From Mesorhizobium sp. WSM4306 (lineage in GTDB: Bacteria > Pseudomonadota > Alphaproteobacteria > Rhizobiales > Rhizobiaceae): a stretch of 64,000 nucleotides of DNA. The translations under genes and the position numbers were made by a program. How positions within the stretch are numbered: the first letter of the stretch is position 1; each line of letters begins with the position of its first letter. A model generated the notes under the pieces. The model worked only from the letters and a program-made list of their open reading frames with translations, searched no databases and had not been told where the DNA came from. Below, piece after piece: positions 63,506-64,000 of the stretch. Location: assembly GCF_007003975.1 (NCBI RefSeq), contig NZ_VFTC01000001.1, positions 558,001 through 622,000 of the forward strand. The letters run 5' to 3'.

Positions 63506-63787
63506 CTACGTGCGCATCGCTTTCAGCTTTTCGGCGACCGACGCCGCTAGGTCGGCATAGCGTTCCTCCAGCCGCTCCGCCGCCTTGATGATCGAAAAGT
63601 CATGGCCGAATTTTTCCAGCGCCATGCGCAATTTCTCGACGAACTCGGCTTGCTTTTCCAGCGCCGAAAACAAGGTCTTCACCTGCGCTTCGCTGATGTC
63701 GGGATTGGCGAGCATCTGCGGTACCTCACGGCCCATCTGATCGCCGGTAGCGGTCTGCTCCTTCAGGATTGCGATCCAGTCGGTCAA
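63506..63787 (-). CDS. Small helical hypothetical protein
   Basis: A 93-residue, all-helical, charged protein: MTDWIAILKEQTATGDQMGR, then SALEKQAEFVEKLRMALEKF and AAERLEERYADLAASVAEKL, with coiled-coil character. The start is TTG at 63787, with AAGGAGATCGACCGA just upstream. I do not recognise a family. It converges with the TMEM175-like gene, 6 bp apart. Confidence 0.65.
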   Translation of the reverse strand: MTDWIAILKEQTATGDQMGREVPQMLANPDISEAQVKTLFSALEKQAEFVEKLRMALEKFGHDFSIIKAAERLEERYADLAASVAEKLKAMRT

Positions 63788-63921
63788 TCGGTCGATCTCC
63801 TTCGATGGCGGGCAACATGCACAGCGCCCGCCACTCCGGTCAACCCAAAGCCGCCGCTATGGGCTTGTCTGAGCTACATCTGGCGCTAAATTCGGCGCAA
63901 CCCGAACCCAAGGAAAAGATC

Positions 63922-64000
63922 ATGACCTCCGACGCCGAAATCCAGACCGCTCTGCCCGCCCTCAGCAAAGGCAACGTCGCCGTCGTTACCGGCGGCGCCA
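63922..64000 (+). CDS. SDR-family oxidoreductase (partial, N-terminus)
   Basis: The first 26 residues of a protein that runs off the window: SKGNVAVVTGGA is the start of a short-chain dehydrogenase Rossmann fold, where the TGxxxGxG motif begins. AAGGAAAAGATC precedes the ATG. Confidence 0.7.
   Translation, partial: MTSDAEIQTALPALSKGNVAVVTGGA

Overview
The window looks like chromosomal DNA of a high-GC alphaproteobacterium of the order Hyphomicrobiales (Rhizobiales), most likely Mesorhizobium or a close relative. This is an inference. It rests on the circularly permuted two-piece tmRNA gene, the alpha-type SspB, the gene chain ilvH-ilvB ... miaA/serB-degP-DUF2065-hflC-hflK-folA ... thyA that I know from rhizobia, and rhizobial-type palindromic intergenic repeats. 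I saw no rRNA, tRNA, CRISPR array, intact transposase, prophage or integrase.

Layout. 0-3.1 kb: end of a LysE exporter, then acetolactate synthase (ilvB, ilvH) on the minus strand behind a classical attenuator, with a 16-residue leader peptide rich in Leu/Ile/Val and a terminator. 3.1-14.1 kb: accessory genes (PcfJ-like protein, a TmpA/TmpB-type phosphonate oxygenase pair with a divergent LysR regulator, a SnoaL-FMO fusion, GNAT, XRE-cupin regulator, HerA-like ATPase, diguanylate cyclase). 14.1-28.1 kb: backbone miaA <> serB, degP-DUF2065-hflC-hflK, folA and thyA. Between folA and thyA lie DUF4424, cobF and a molybdate uptake locus (modABC, a ModE-like regulator and Mop) with two Mo-box-like sites. 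28.1-35.2 kb: an inverted repeat element, DUF2853, tmRNA, an internally deleted AAA ATPase remnant, a Bcr/CflA efflux pump with a divergent TetR gene and a palindromic operator, the sspB-DUF4169-RHH group, and a ClC channel with a divergent MarR gene and a palindromic operator.

35.2-50 kb: a large AsmA protein, two small hypothetical genes, an FAD-linked D-lactate-type dehydrogenase, a thioesterase, a DLH-family hydrolase, a frameshifted hypothetical gene, the membrane PQQ glucose dehydrogenase, and a UvrD/PcrA helicase with an in-frame palindromic insertion. 50-56.2 kb: a sugar ABC transport and catabolism operon (oxidoreductase, isomerase, binding protein, ATPase, permease) facing a LacI repressor across perfect operator sequences. 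56.2-64 kb: an encapsulated-ferritin-like gene with no encapsulin nearby, DUF4239, a phytase-like protein, an L,D-transpeptidase, a MATE pump, a frameshifted MFS gene, a TMEM175-type channel, a small protein and the start of an SDR gene.

Most genes are metabolic or envelope functions with local regulators. The points most worth a second look are the ilv leader (possibly leaderless), the TmpAB-type locus, the palindromic element translated inside UvrD, the orphan EncFtn gene, the paired octanucleotide arrays after cobF, and three broken genes. I found no convincing new defence or mobile system.
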